Positions 1 to 7,937 of a DNA stretch of 64,000 nt are shown in pieces. The stretch is from Rheinheimera riviphila. Lineage in GTDB: Bacteria; Pseudomonadota; Gammaproteobacteria; Enterobacterales; Alteromonadaceae. Each line of letters begins with the position of its first letter. Position 1 is the stretch's first letter. The notes under the pieces are model-generated. The model had not been told where the DNA came from, searched no databases, and saw only the letters and a list, made by a program, of their open reading frames with translations. Location: NCBI RefSeq assembly GCF_004005945.1, contig NZ_SACS01000009.1, positions 1-64,000 on the forward strand. Reading direction: 5' to 3'. The position numbers and the translations under genes are program-made.

Positions 1-688
1 TAACCTGTGATGATTTCATCGTCGATGGTAACACGCAAAGCTCTGCCAGAATGGCGATGGCGCTGGTCTCACCAATGCCCTTGGCTGCTGTCATATGGCT
101 AAAGTGTGCTGCTAAGTTGTCATCGCCGGCAATCAGTGCCAGAGCCGCCTGCGTCAGGCGTTTGATGCGCCGCTCCAGTTGGTCAATACCTTCTTGCTCA
201 TCTTCAATCAGCATTGGAAGCGTCATACTTTTTGATGTCAGCGCATGCAGCCGATTCTTCGCCTGCGTGCGGCTTCCCGTTAACCGGTTGAGCTGTCGGC
301 CTATATCCCGCAGCCCAAGCAGTTCGTCTTGAGGTACATTCCATCGCCGCGGCGACATACACTGCGCGAATTCAGCCAGCAATGCTGCATCTACTGCATC
401 GGTTTTGTTGCCGTTGAGCTTCATCGCCGCAAAGTGATGAAAACTCTTGGGATTAATCACCGACACCGGTAAATTCGCTTTAGCCAAAGCCACCGCAAGG
501 TCGAGATAATAAATTCCGGTCGCTTCCATCACGACCAACTCAGGGGCAAATTTTTGCAACTTACGCACAACAGCTGCATGGCCATCAGGTGTTTGGCTGA
601 ATTGCTCGACTTTATTCGGTTTGCCGTCAATTCTGACAACCACATCAAAAGTCTTCGCAGCAACGTCAATCCCAACAAATGCGCTCAT
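1..688 (-). mobile_element. IS110-family transposase, N-terminal part (runs off the window)
   Basis: Reading the minus strand from the ATG at 688 gives about 229 codons open to the window edge, so the C-terminal part and stop lie outside. The start MSAFVGIDVAAKTFDVVV and the later NKTDAVDAALLAEF are hallmarks of the DEDD (RuvC-like) domain of IS110 transposases: Asp8, Glu55 (VVMEATGIYY), Asp97 and Asp100 are all present. The visible end, ILAELCVLPSTMKSS, begins the C-terminal Tnp_20 domain that carries the serine nucleophile. Family members recombine seamlessly without terminal inverted repeats, guided by a structured RNA made from the element's non-coding end. Nothing in the visible part suggests decay. 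Confidence 0.9.
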
Positions 689-689
689 A

Positions 690-931
690 TGCTTCCCCTT
701 TTATCATCAAATAGGCCAGAATAGTCACCGGCTCCCCGACCTCGCACTTGATGCTTGGCTCGACCTTGTGATGCGAAGTCCTTGTTATGCAAGGCTTCCG
801 GATACTCTACGAGTTGAGCAATGAGGCGGGGGGCTACTCTACATACGAGGTCAGATAATGCTGCCTCTAGGGCGGAACAGCCTCCCCGGTAAACTGATAA
901 AATTATTAACTCAATAAGATTCAACATACAA
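690..931 (-). ncRNA. Non-coding end of the IS110 element, candidate bridge RNA
   Basis: About 240 bases lie between the transposase ATG and the REP palindrome at 932. IS110-group elements carry a long 5' non-coding end that is transcribed as the bridge RNA, and this segment has the right place and length. It is GC-rich and can fold, for example CCTTG-CATAA-CAAGG (about 782-796 on the plus strand). An AT-rich stretch near 897-925 (TAATAATTTTAT on the minus strand) could supply a -10 region. An open frame crosses the segment but looks like chance. The RNA identity is inferred from element architecture, not from a covariance model. Confidence 0.45.
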
Positions 932-966
932 GGGCGCTACTCGCCGCGTCAGCGGCAGTACGCCGA
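932..966 (+). repeat. Single REP-type palindrome at the IS110 boundary
   Basis: GGGCGCTACTCGCCGCG, then AGCGGCAGTACGCC, matches the REP consensus seen elsewhere in the window (GTAGGGCGTCACTCACCGCG..AGCGGTAGTGCGCC). The leading GTA is replaced by ACA, so the insertion sequence probably ends within a base or two of 931. From 967 to 1155 there is nothing recognisable beyond the presumed, unassigned promoter region of the ABC operon. Confidence 0.75.
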
Positions 967-1155
967 AGCTATCTCGACTGTCATTTTACCTTTATCGACA
1001 TATCTGGTTACATATCATCAACAGCTGGCCCTGAATTCAGATATTACATTCCGACTTATATATGGCACACTCGGATTGATGAATATTTGTAATTATTTTC
1101 CGAACTCTGTTACAAATACCTACTGATATTAATGATAAAACCAGGGACATTAGGG

Positions 1156-1830
1156 ATGATTGAAGCGCGCCAGTTGAGGAAGGTGTTCGGACAAGGCGAA
1201 AATGAAGTGATCGCTTTGCATGATATCAATCTGAGCATTGCTGAAAATGAATTCGTGGCCATCATGGGCACTTCAGGCTCGGGCAAATCGACTTTGATGA
1301 ATTTACTGGGTTGCCTCGACCGGCCAAGTGAAGGTAGCTATCAACTGAACGGCAAGTTGATCAGTGAAATGAATGACGAAGAGTTATCCGCGATCCGCAA
1401 TCAGCATATTGGTTTTATTTTCCAGTCCTTTCATTTACTTCCAAGATTAACCGCCGCCGAAAATGTCGCATTGCCGCTGCGTTATACCGAAATTCCGACC
1501 GAACAAGGGCTGGTGCGTGCTCAAGCATTACTGGAACAAGTAGGGCTTGGCCATCGTATGCAACACAAACCGCATGAAATGTCCGGTGGTCAGCGCCAAC
1601 GCGTGGCCATCGCCAGGGCCTTGGTCAACAAACCGAAAGTGATTTTTGCTGACGAACCGACTGGTAATCTCGACAGCAAAACCTCCGATGAAATTATGCA
1701 AATCCTGACCGATCTGCATCAGCAGGGGAACACCATTGTGATGGTCACCCATGAAGATGAAATTGCCGCTTATGCCAGACGGGTTATCCGGATGCGTGAC
1801 GGTAAAATTATTGAGGACAAAGTATGCTGA
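1156..1830 (+). CDS. ABC transporter ATP-binding protein (MacB/LolD type)
   Basis: A 224-residue nucleotide-binding subunit that should power the permease encoded at 5038-6273. Walker A GTSGSGKST is at residues 38-46, the Q-loop Gln at 90, the signature MSGGQRQ at 142-148, Walker B VIFADE at 162-167 with the MacB/LolD-typical PTGNLDS following, and the switch His at 199. I chose the ATG at 1156, 24 bases inside the longest frame, because CAGGGA/TTAGGG lies just upstream and the homologous sequence begins at MIEARQL. The gene overlaps the next by seven bases, so the operon is translationally coupled. In MacB itself this domain is fused to the permease; here it is separate, as in LolD. Confidence 0.93.
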   Translation: MIEARQLRKVFGQGENEVIALHDINLSIAENEFVAIMGTSGSGKSTLMNLLGCLDRPSEGSYQLNGKLISEMNDEELSAIRNQHIGFIFQSFHLLPRLTAAENVALPLRYTEIPTEQGLVRAQALLEQVGLGHRMQHKPHEMSGGQRQRVAIARALVNKPKVIFADEPTGNLDSKTSDEIMQILTDLHQQGNTIVMVTHEDEIAAYARRVIRMRDGKIIEDKVC

Positions 1831-2810
1831 TCCCGCTGACTTACCTGATGTTGCTAAGCACCGTGACAGCAAACTCGCTGACAGCAGGCCCGGTGGCTGC
1901 AAGTTCGATCCCAACAAGCGAGCTGCCATTGATGTTAACGGGCACACTGCAATCGGAACATCGGCAGTCGATAGTGGCGCCGCTCAGTGATAGCTGGCAA
2001 ATCCAGGTGCAATGGTTAAAACCAGAGCAAGAAATCGTCAAAAAAGGCGATCTGGTTGCGGTATTTAACGCAGGTAATAGTAAAGCCAATATCGAACAGT
2101 TAAAAAACCAGCTGATTTTAGCCAATGAACAATATAAGCAGATGGAGTCTGAAAACGCGCTACTGGTGATGGAAGCCGAGTTTGAGCTAAAACGGAATCA
2201 GTTACTGCTGGAAAAAGCCGGTATCGATGCCGCGGTGCCGCTTGAAAACCTCAGCCGCTATGATTACGAGAAGTATCAACTGGAGTTAAGCCGCGCCAGA
2301 ACGCTGGCCGAAAAAGCGGCGGAAACCCTGGCGACTGCCCGAATCACCCAATCGACAGTGCTAAAAAAACAACAGCTGCAACAACAGCAGACCACGGCAG
2401 AACTGGCCGACGCCGAGCTACAACTGAGTAAAATGAGTATTTATGCCGAGCGCACCGGCTCGATCAATTACAGTTTACATCCTTGGTTTCGGACCAAACT
2501 TTTTGCCGGCGTGACCGCGCAACCAGGCTGGCTCATCGCCGAAGTGGTTGAACAACAAGGTTTATTTATTGAGTCTTGGGTTCACGAAATGGACATCAGC
2601 CGGTTAAAAGCGGCCACAACCCTGACCGCTCGTTTTGATGTCGCGCCCAATCAACTCTTTACCGTGCAACTGACAGACTTGGCGCCACAAGGGGAAAAAC
2701 GGCAGAGTTGGGGCAGCGGCATGTATTTTAAAGCCAGATTTAAGACGCAGCAGTTGCCAATTAATGATGCGTTGCTTGGCATGGGTTTGTTGATAGAGGC
2801 GACCTTATGA
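1824..2810 (+). CDS. Periplasmic adaptor (HlyD/membrane-fusion family), first of three
   Basis: A 328-residue protein with an N-terminal hydrophobic signal (residues about 1-26) and no clear lipobox. Residues about 45-75 resemble the first half of a lipoyl/barrel-sandwich domain, 80-200 form a Gln/Glu/Leu-rich coiled coil, and 205-328 contain barrel-like strands (WLIAEVVEQQGLFIESWVHE). This is the layout of adaptors that connect an inner-membrane ABC permease to an outer-membrane channel. It overlaps the ATPase gene upstream and the second adaptor downstream by four bases. It is more divergent than the other two adaptors, so substrate and partner are unknown. Confidence 0.8.
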   Translation: MLIPLTYLMLLSTVTANSLTAGPVAASSIPTSELPLMLTGTLQSEHRQSIVAPLSDSWQIQVQWLKPEQEIVKKGDLVAVFNAGNSKANIEQLKNQLILANEQYKQMESENALLVMEAEFELKRNQLLLEKAGIDAAVPLENLSRYDYEKYQLELSRARTLAEKAAETLATARITQSTVLKKQQLQQQQTTAELADAELQLSKMSIYAERTGSINYSLHPWFRTKLFAGVTAQPGWLIAEVVEQQGLFIESWVHEMDISRLKAATTLTARFDVAPNQLFTVQLTDLAPQGEKRQSWGSGMYFKARFKTQQLPINDALLGMGLLIEATL

Positions 2811-3853
2811 GCGGTTTTCGTTTAAGCCAGGGCATTATTGTGGTGCTGGTCGCGGGTCTGCTGAATGCCTGTGAACAGCCCCAGGCTCAGGTCAAAGTGG
2901 TCCAAATATCATCGGTGAAAGCCACCGGCGAGCTGGTCGCTGCGACCTCGTTTAAAGCGTCACCGCCCAGTGTCAGCCAGTTGTGGCAATACAATATTAA
3001 AGAGCTGGCGCCTGAGAGCAGTTTGCTCAAAGCCGGTGAGGTGGTGGTGGGTTTTGACAGTCAAACCATCGCTGAACAATTGGAAACCAAAACCGTTGAA
3101 TTACAAAGTGCCCGCCAGGAGCTGGCCAATCGGCTGCAGCAGGATGAACAGCGGTTTGAAGAGCTGAAACTGGAACTGGCGGAGCGGAAAATGGAGTTTG
3201 AACGCGACCAACGCAAAGCTGACATTACCGATCATTCGCGCTCGGCCAATGATCGGCGTAAAGCCCGCATCGACTTTACCATCGCCAGCAATCAATACGA
3301 TTTGGCCAAAAGTCGGCTGGAATTTCATCAGCAACAGCGAAAAGCGCAGGCCGAAATGCTGCAATCGAAAATTTCACGGCTAAGCAGCGAAGTCGAGCAG
3401 TTTAGCGACGAAATCAATCGGATGCGGGTCACAGCGCCGTTTGCCGGGATGGTGATTTATGTCGCTGATTATCAGGGCGAGAAATCTTCGGTCGGAGATA
3501 CGGTACAGTTTGGTCAACCAATTGCCGAGATTTCGCAGCTCGACACGCTGTATGTCAAAGCCGAAATTGATGAAATTGACGTCAAACGGCTGCAACTGGG
3601 GCAAAAAGTACAAATCCAGCTTGATGCACTGCCGGAGCGTAGTTTCAGCGGCACTTTGACCAGCCTCGGTGTGGCGGTGCGCGATAAATCGGTGGAAAAC
3701 TTAAGCCGGGTGGTCGACGCGCAAGTGAAGTTTGATGCGCTGGACACTGGTTTGCTGCGACCCGGCATGAGCGCCAGGCTGAGTATTCAGCCGCTTGCTG
3801 CGTCATCGAAGCCAGCTACTTTGCCTGCTAAAACCGGGGACGCTGCGCCATGA
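2807..3853 (+). CDS. Periplasmic adaptor lipoprotein (HlyD/MacA-like), second of three
   Basis: A 348-residue membrane-fusion protein. The N-terminus has a lipobox (LLNAC, Cys about residue 22), so it is probably a lipoprotein. A long coiled coil (residues about 85-205, rich in Glu, Gln and Arg) is followed by a textbook HlyD_D23 segment: VTAPFAGMVIYVADYQGEK, GQPIAEISQLDTLYVKAEID, GQKVQIQLDALPE. It overlaps both neighbours by four bases (ATGA), marking tight coupling within the exporter operon. No adaptor is known to work alone; the outer-membrane partner is not in this window. Confidence 0.88.
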   Translation: MSGFRLSQGIIVVLVAGLLNACEQPQAQVKVVQISSVKATGELVAATSFKASPPSVSQLWQYNIKELAPESSLLKAGEVVVGFDSQTIAEQLETKTVELQSARQELANRLQQDEQRFEELKLELAERKMEFERDQRKADITDHSRSANDRRKARIDFTIASNQYDLAKSRLEFHQQQRKAQAEMLQSKISRLSSEVEQFSDEINRMRVTAPFAGMVIYVADYQGEKSSVGDTVQFGQPIAEISQLDTLYVKAEIDEIDVKRLQLGQKVQIQLDALPERSFSGTLTSLGVAVRDKSVENLSRVVDAQVKFDALDTGLLRPGMSARLSIQPLAASSKPATLPAKTGDAAP

Positions 3854-5034
3854 AACAAATCATTATTCCTTCGCTGGCGATGCTGAGCTTACTGCTTGCA
3901 AGCTGCGGCGAACCAACCAGCACAGTGCCGACGTTTGAATTAAGCCCGCAGCGCTTGCAACATCAAATCAGTGCCGAAGGTGAGCTGTTTGCAGTGAACG
4001 CGGTCAGTATCCACGCGCCTGCCAGTCGCGGGCCACGATTTATCTATGAAATTTCGCCGGAGTTTAGTGAAGTGACACCAGGGCAACGCGTAGTCACTTT
4101 TGATGCAACCCAGTTGCAGCGCGAGAAAAGGCAAGCGGGTACCGCTTTGGCTGGGGTCGCTGCTGATAAATCAAAAAAACTCACCGACCAACAAGGCGAT
4201 TTGCTGAAACTGGGTTTGGATCGGCTACTGGTCAAACGCGAATTCAGCTTTGCCGATCAATTTAATATTGATGACGTGCAGATCCGCTCCCGGCTGGAAA
4301 TTCTCGACTCGATGCAAAACAAAGAGTTTTTGGCGGATAAGCAGCATTATCTGGGTTGGCAGCAACAAAGTTTTCAGCAAAAAAGTCAGGGTGAACTGGA
4401 GCTATTACAGTTGCAGCAAGATCAGCAACAAAGCCTGCTGAGCCAGGCTGAAAGTGGCTTAAATGCGCTTGAAATCAAAGCGCCGCACAAAGGCATTTTG
4501 CTGTTTGAAACTAACTGGCGCGGTGAAAAACCGGAAGTCGGCCGGATGGTATTTCCAGGCGATAAAATTGGCAGTATTCCGGATTTGAGTCTGCAACACA
4601 TTAAATTACAAGTGATTGAGCAAGAAGCAAAAGGTCTGACGGCCGGCCAGCAAGTGCGGTTTGTGATGGCTGCGGATCCCGGTTTGCAGCTTCGCGGAAA
4701 AGTGCTGAAGGTCAGTCAGGTCGGACGTTCGCGTGAACGGCGTGACCCCCGTAAATATATTGACGTGGTGGTTGAACCGGCAGCGCAACATCCGGCTTTT
4801 ATGCCCGGTAAAAAAATCCGCGCCACCATTGAAGTCAACAGCCGCGATGACGTGTTACAAGTGCCATTACAGGCCATTTTTAGCGCTGAGCAGCAATCTT
4901 ATGTCTGGAAACAACAAGGTAGCAGCTTTGAGAAACAGTCGGTCAGTCTGGGTGAAAAAAGTCTGACGCACGCCGAGGTGCTGTCCGGGTTGGCGGTTGA
5001 AGATCGCATCGCCCTTATTGATATAGGAAGCTAA
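3850..5034 (+). CDS. Periplasmic adaptor lipoprotein (HlyD/MacA-like), third of three
   Basis: A 394-residue adaptor with a lipobox (LLASC, Cys about residue 19). It shows a barrel-sandwich N-half (QISAEGELFAVNAVSIHAP), a Gln/Leu/Lys-rich coiled coil (about 95-200), the return strand IKAPHKGILLFETNWRGEKP, a beta-barrel region (LQVIEQEAKGLTAGQQVRF) and a membrane-proximal C-terminal domain (VLQVPLQAIFSAEQQSYVW), making it the most complete of the three. The start overlaps the second adaptor by four bases and the permease gene follows three bases after its stop. Confidence 0.88.
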   Translation: MKQIIIPSLAMLSLLLASCGEPTSTVPTFELSPQRLQHQISAEGELFAVNAVSIHAPASRGPRFIYEISPEFSEVTPGQRVVTFDATQLQREKRQAGTALAGVAADKSKKLTDQQGDLLKLGLDRLLVKREFSFADQFNIDDVQIRSRLEILDSMQNKEFLADKQHYLGWQQQSFQQKSQGELELLQLQQDQQQSLLSQAESGLNALEIKAPHKGILLFETNWRGEKPEVGRMVFPGDKIGSIPDLSLQHIKLQVIEQEAKGLTAGQQVRFVMAADPGLQLRGKVLKVSQVGRSRERRDPRKYIDVVVEPAAQHPAFMPGKKIRATIEVNSRDDVLQVPLQAIFSAEQQSYVWKQQGSSFEKQSVSLGEKSLTHAEVLSGLAVEDRIALIDIGS

Positions 5035-5037
5035 CGG

Positions 5038-6273
5038 ATGAAGTATCAGGCATTACTCAAAGATACGGTTGCTGAATTAGCGCAGCACAAATTACGGACT
5101 TTCCTCACCTTACTCGGAATGATCTTTGGGGTTGGCGCGGTGATTGCGATGCTCAATATCGGCGAGGGAGCCGAGCGGGAAGCATTAAAAACCATTGAGA
5201 CCATGGGTTTACGTAACTTGATTGTCGAAGGCAAAACCTTTGATGAAAAAACTTTAATCGAGCAGCGTAAACATTCGCTTGGTTTAACCCAAAGCGATAT
5301 GCAGACCGCGGTCAGCACCTTGCCCGGTATTACCGGTTTTAGCGCCGAGCGTTCGCTTGATACTTATGCCTTGTTAAGCCATCACGCGAAAAGTGATGCC
5401 AAAGCGATTGGCGTCAGTGCTAGTTATATGGAGTTAAGCAATTTAACCTTCGCTGCGGGCCGGAATTTTACCGAAGAAGAAGACTTGTATGCGGCGCAGG
5501 TCGCGGTGTTGGGATCGCAACTGGCGCAAACTTTGTTTCCGGAAGGGGATGCGTTGGGGCAACCGGTGAAGGTCAATCATGTCTGGTTAAAGGTCATTGG
5601 CGTATTGGCGTCGCGTGATCAAGATCAACAGGAGTTTCAGGGCATTAAACTCGGTGGTGAACAAAATCAGTTGTTTTTGCCGTTAAATACCGCGACCAGC
5701 CGCTTCCGCTCGCTGCCGCTTGGTGCTGAACTTAGTGGTTTCAGATTGCAGCTGGAAGATAGCGAACAAACTGCTTTGACCGCCCGGGCGCTGGATTTTT
5801 TGTTAAAGCAGCGGCATAAAGATATCGACGACTATCAGCTGGTGGTCCCGGCGGCCTTGCTGGCGCAACAAAAACAAACCCAACAGATTTTTAATATCGT
5901 GATGTCTTGTGTCGCCGGGATTTCGTTACTGGTCGGCGGTATCGGTATTATGAATATTATGCTGGCCACAGTGCTGGAACGAACCAAAGAAATTGGTTTA
6001 TTACGCGCCGTTGGTGCCACCAAACGCGATATCCGGCTGCAATTTGTGGCAGAGAGTTTCGCCATCGCTATCGCCGGTGGCATTCTGGGGATTTTGTTCG
6101 GGATTATTCTGTCGGAACTGATCGCCTTTTATTCCGAATGGGCAGTGTCCTGGTCAATCCCGGCGATAGTTCTGTCGTTTAGTATCTGCGCGCTGATTGG
6201 CATTGCTTTTGGGGTGTATCCTGCAATTAAAGCGTCAGAGTTAGATCCAATTACCGCGTTGCAGACGGATTAA
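5038..6273 (+). CDS. ABC transporter permease, MacB/FtsX type
   Basis: A 411-residue permease with one N-terminal membrane segment (LTLLGMIFGVGAVIAML), a MacB-like periplasmic domain (about 60-275), and three C-terminal segments containing GIGIMNIMLATVLERTKEIG and the FtsX-typical LLRAVGATKRDI coupling helix. It should form a dimer with two copies of the ATPase from 1156-1830 and move its substrate by the periplasmic mechanotransmission known for MacB. It is the last gene of the operon; 3' of it lies only a REP pair. The substrate cannot be read from sequence; peptides, lipoproteins or macrolide-like compounds are all handled by the family. Confidence 0.92.
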   Translation: MKYQALLKDTVAELAQHKLRTFLTLLGMIFGVGAVIAMLNIGEGAEREALKTIETMGLRNLIVEGKTFDEKTLIEQRKHSLGLTQSDMQTAVSTLPGITGFSAERSLDTYALLSHHAKSDAKAIGVSASYMELSNLTFAAGRNFTEEEDLYAAQVAVLGSQLAQTLFPEGDALGQPVKVNHVWLKVIGVLASRDQDQQEFQGIKLGGEQNQLFLPLNTATSRFRSLPLGAELSGFRLQLEDSEQTALTARALDFLLKQRHKDIDDYQLVVPAALLAQQKQTQQIFNIVMSCVAGISLLVGGIGIMNIMLATVLERTKEIGLLRAVGATKRDIRLQFVAESFAIAIAGGILGILFGIILSELIAFYSEWAVSWSIPAIVLSFSICALIGIAFGVYPAIKASELDPITALQTD

Positions 6274-6325
6274 CAGGGGATTGGTTGATATTGAATATTT
6301 AGTAGGGAATTTGGCAATGACCACA

Positions 6326-6436
6326 CGGCGTACTAGCCTTCGGCTGAGTACGCCCTACGGAAATGTGTTTAAGCTATTGTTTTAAAGTATAAAAATTCCG
6401 TAGGGCGTCACTCACCGCGACCGCGGTAGTGCGCCG
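6326..6436. repeat. REP pair (single BIME-like unit)
   Basis: Two REP palindromes in inverted orientation. CGGCGTACTAGCCTTCGGC..GAGTACGCCCTACGG starts at 6326 and CCGTAGGGCGTCACTCACCG..GCGGTAGTGCGCC ends at 6436. The linker contains TTAAGCTATTGTTTTAAA, the same linker found in the large array at 17025-17880. It sits between convergent genes (permease and moaA) and may act as a transcription barrier or gyrase/IHF-type site, as described for REP elements; that role is inference. Confidence 0.85.
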
Positions 6437-6480
6437 GATGCGTGACGAGGTTTGTTGCTGCAAATTTAAAAAACCTTTCT

Positions 6481-7545
6481 TCAACCCCCAATCATCGCAA
6501 AATGGCGGGTGGCGCCGGTTTGTTGGGTGGTTAATAAATGGCTGGCGGTTTTTTGCTGCACTTGTTGTTGTAGCCATTGTTGTAATACCTGGGTGTCCGG
6601 TTTTTGTTGGTTTTGCGACGATTCGTTTTGGCGCATGACCGCCTGCAACAGCGGCCGCAGATTCTGGTGCTCTTCGGCAAACAAACATAAAAACAGCTGG
6701 CCGGTGCTGGAGACACGCAGCCGGTTACAGTCATCGCAAAAATGCTCGCTATATGGCGTGATAAAACCGATTTTTCCCTGATAATCCGGATGCTGATATT
6801 CGCGCGCCGGGCCGGCATGTAACGCAGGTGTTTGCAGCTGCCAGCCTTGTTGTTGCAATTGCTCGCACCAGGCGCTGGCGCTTTGTTGTTGTTTTTTGAA
6901 AAATGCGTTACTATCGCCGGTTTGCATCAGTTCAATAAAACGCAGGCTGATATTGCGCTTTTGCACAAAGGCCAGGAAATCCGGCAGCGCCATGGCGTTG
7001 TAAAACTTCAGTAGCACGGTATTGATTTTAATCGCACTAAAGCCAAGTTCAGACGCTAGTTCTAATCCTTCCAGAATGTCCGATAGCCGATCCTGCCCGG
7101 TGATAAGCGCAAACGTCGCCGCGTCCAAACTGTCGATACTGATATTCAGCTGATCCAAACCTGCTTCGCGCCAGGCGACAACATCCTTTTTTAGCCGGTA
7201 GCCATTGGTGCTCAGCGCGACCGTTTCGATGCCCGGAATGGCTTTGATTGTGCGGATAATGGCGCACAAGTCTTTGCGTAAACTAGGTTCGCCGCCACTA
7301 ATACGGACCTTTTTAGTACCAAGCGCGGCAAAACTTCGCACCAATATTTCTATTTCTGGCAGGGTTAGTTCTGCTTTGCTACAGGACGCATCGACGCTTG
7401 AACCGTCCGGCAGGCAATACTGACAGCGAAAGTTACATTGCTCGGTAATGGATAGGCGCAAGTAACTAAAACGCCGGCCGAAATTGTCTTCCAGCCGGTT
7501 GCTCATGTTTGTATCTAGCTGAAAAACTTCAGCTGAGCGCGCCAT
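6481..7545 (-). CDS. moaA: GTP 3',8-cyclase MoaA (molybdenum cofactor, step 1)
   Basis: A radical-SAM enzyme that turns GTP into 3',8-cyclo-GTP, the first committed step to molybdopterin. The N-terminal cluster motif CNFRCQYC binds the SAM [4Fe-4S] cluster; the C-terminal cluster is supplied by CDDCNRLRVSSTGQLFLC; the protein ends in the conserved GG tail (FAMIGG) needed for activity with MoaC. The start is uncertain: the ATG at 7545 overlaps the nirD stop (TAATG), while the ATG at 7506 (MSNRLEDNFGRRFSYLRLS) fits the family's usual N-terminus and gives 341 residues. It is the last gene of the nas/nir operon, consistent with molybdenum cofactor demand for nitrate reduction. Confidence 0.95.
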   Translation of the reverse strand: MARSAEVFQLDTNMSNRLEDNFGRRFSYLRLSITEQCNFRCQYCLPDGSSVDASCSKAELTLPEIEILVRSFAALGTKKVRISGGEPSLRKDLCAIIRTIKAIPGIETVALSTNGYRLKKDVVAWREAGLDQLNISIDSLDAATFALITGQDRLSDILEGLELASELGFSAIKINTVLLKFYNAMALPDFLAFVQKRNISLRFIELMQTGDSNAFFKKQQQSASAWCEQLQQQGWQLQTPALHAGPAREYQHPDYQGKIGFITPYSEHFCDDCNRLRVSSTGQLFLCLFAEEHQNLRPLLQAVMRQNESSQNQQKPDTQVLQQWLQQQVQQKTASHLLTTQQTGATRHFAMIGG

Positions 7546-7937
7546 TAAGCACAAGCCTGCAGCGTATCAGCGCTTTGCAGCAACCAAAGTTTACCTTCGC
7601 TCACCGCCACCGAATAGGTTGGTAACTGTAATTCAGGTTGTTGCAGGCAAACGCCATCACGCAGCCGGTATTGCTGTTTGTAGAGCGGTGAGGCCACATA
7701 AAACTCACCCTGGCTTTCGCCAATCAAGCCGTGCGCAATCACCGGCGCCTGCGTCACAGGGTCCAGATGTCCCAGCGCATAAATGGCCGGATGTTGATCC
7801 GGTAGATAAAACAGCGCAATGCTTAAGCCGTTGTAGTTGGCCGCAACGCCGGAATAAGGAACTAAGTCGCTGATGGCGCAAAGTGGCACCGTAATGGCGG
7901 GCGTACTTGCGAGTGTCGTGGTAAATGATGTTGTCAT
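7545..7937 (-). CDS. nirD: Nitrite reductase (NADH) small subunit NirD
   Basis: A 130-residue Rieske-fold protein that accompanies NirB. The fold segments YSGVAANYNGLSIALFY, HGLIGESQGEFYVASPLYKQQYRLRDGVC and LPTYSVAVSEGKLWL are recognisable. The Cys/His cluster ligands of true Rieske proteins are absent, as is normal for NirD. AGGAG precedes the ATG. It overlaps nirB by one base and moaA follows directly, so the three are cotranscribed. It acts in the cytoplasm in reduction of nitrite to ammonium. Confidence 0.93.
   Translation of the reverse strand: MTTSFTTTLASTPAITVPLCAISDLVPYSGVAANYNGLSIALFYLPDQHPAIYALGHLDPVTQAPVIAHGLIGESQGEFYVASPLYKQQYRLRDGVCLQQPELQLPTYSVAVSEGKLWLLQSADTLQACA

Noticed and set aside
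685-927. Open frame of 80 codons on the minus strand upstream of the IS110 transposase
   Set aside because: It lies wholly in the element's non-coding end, has no recognisable domain or ribosome site, and is better explained as RNA-coding sequence.
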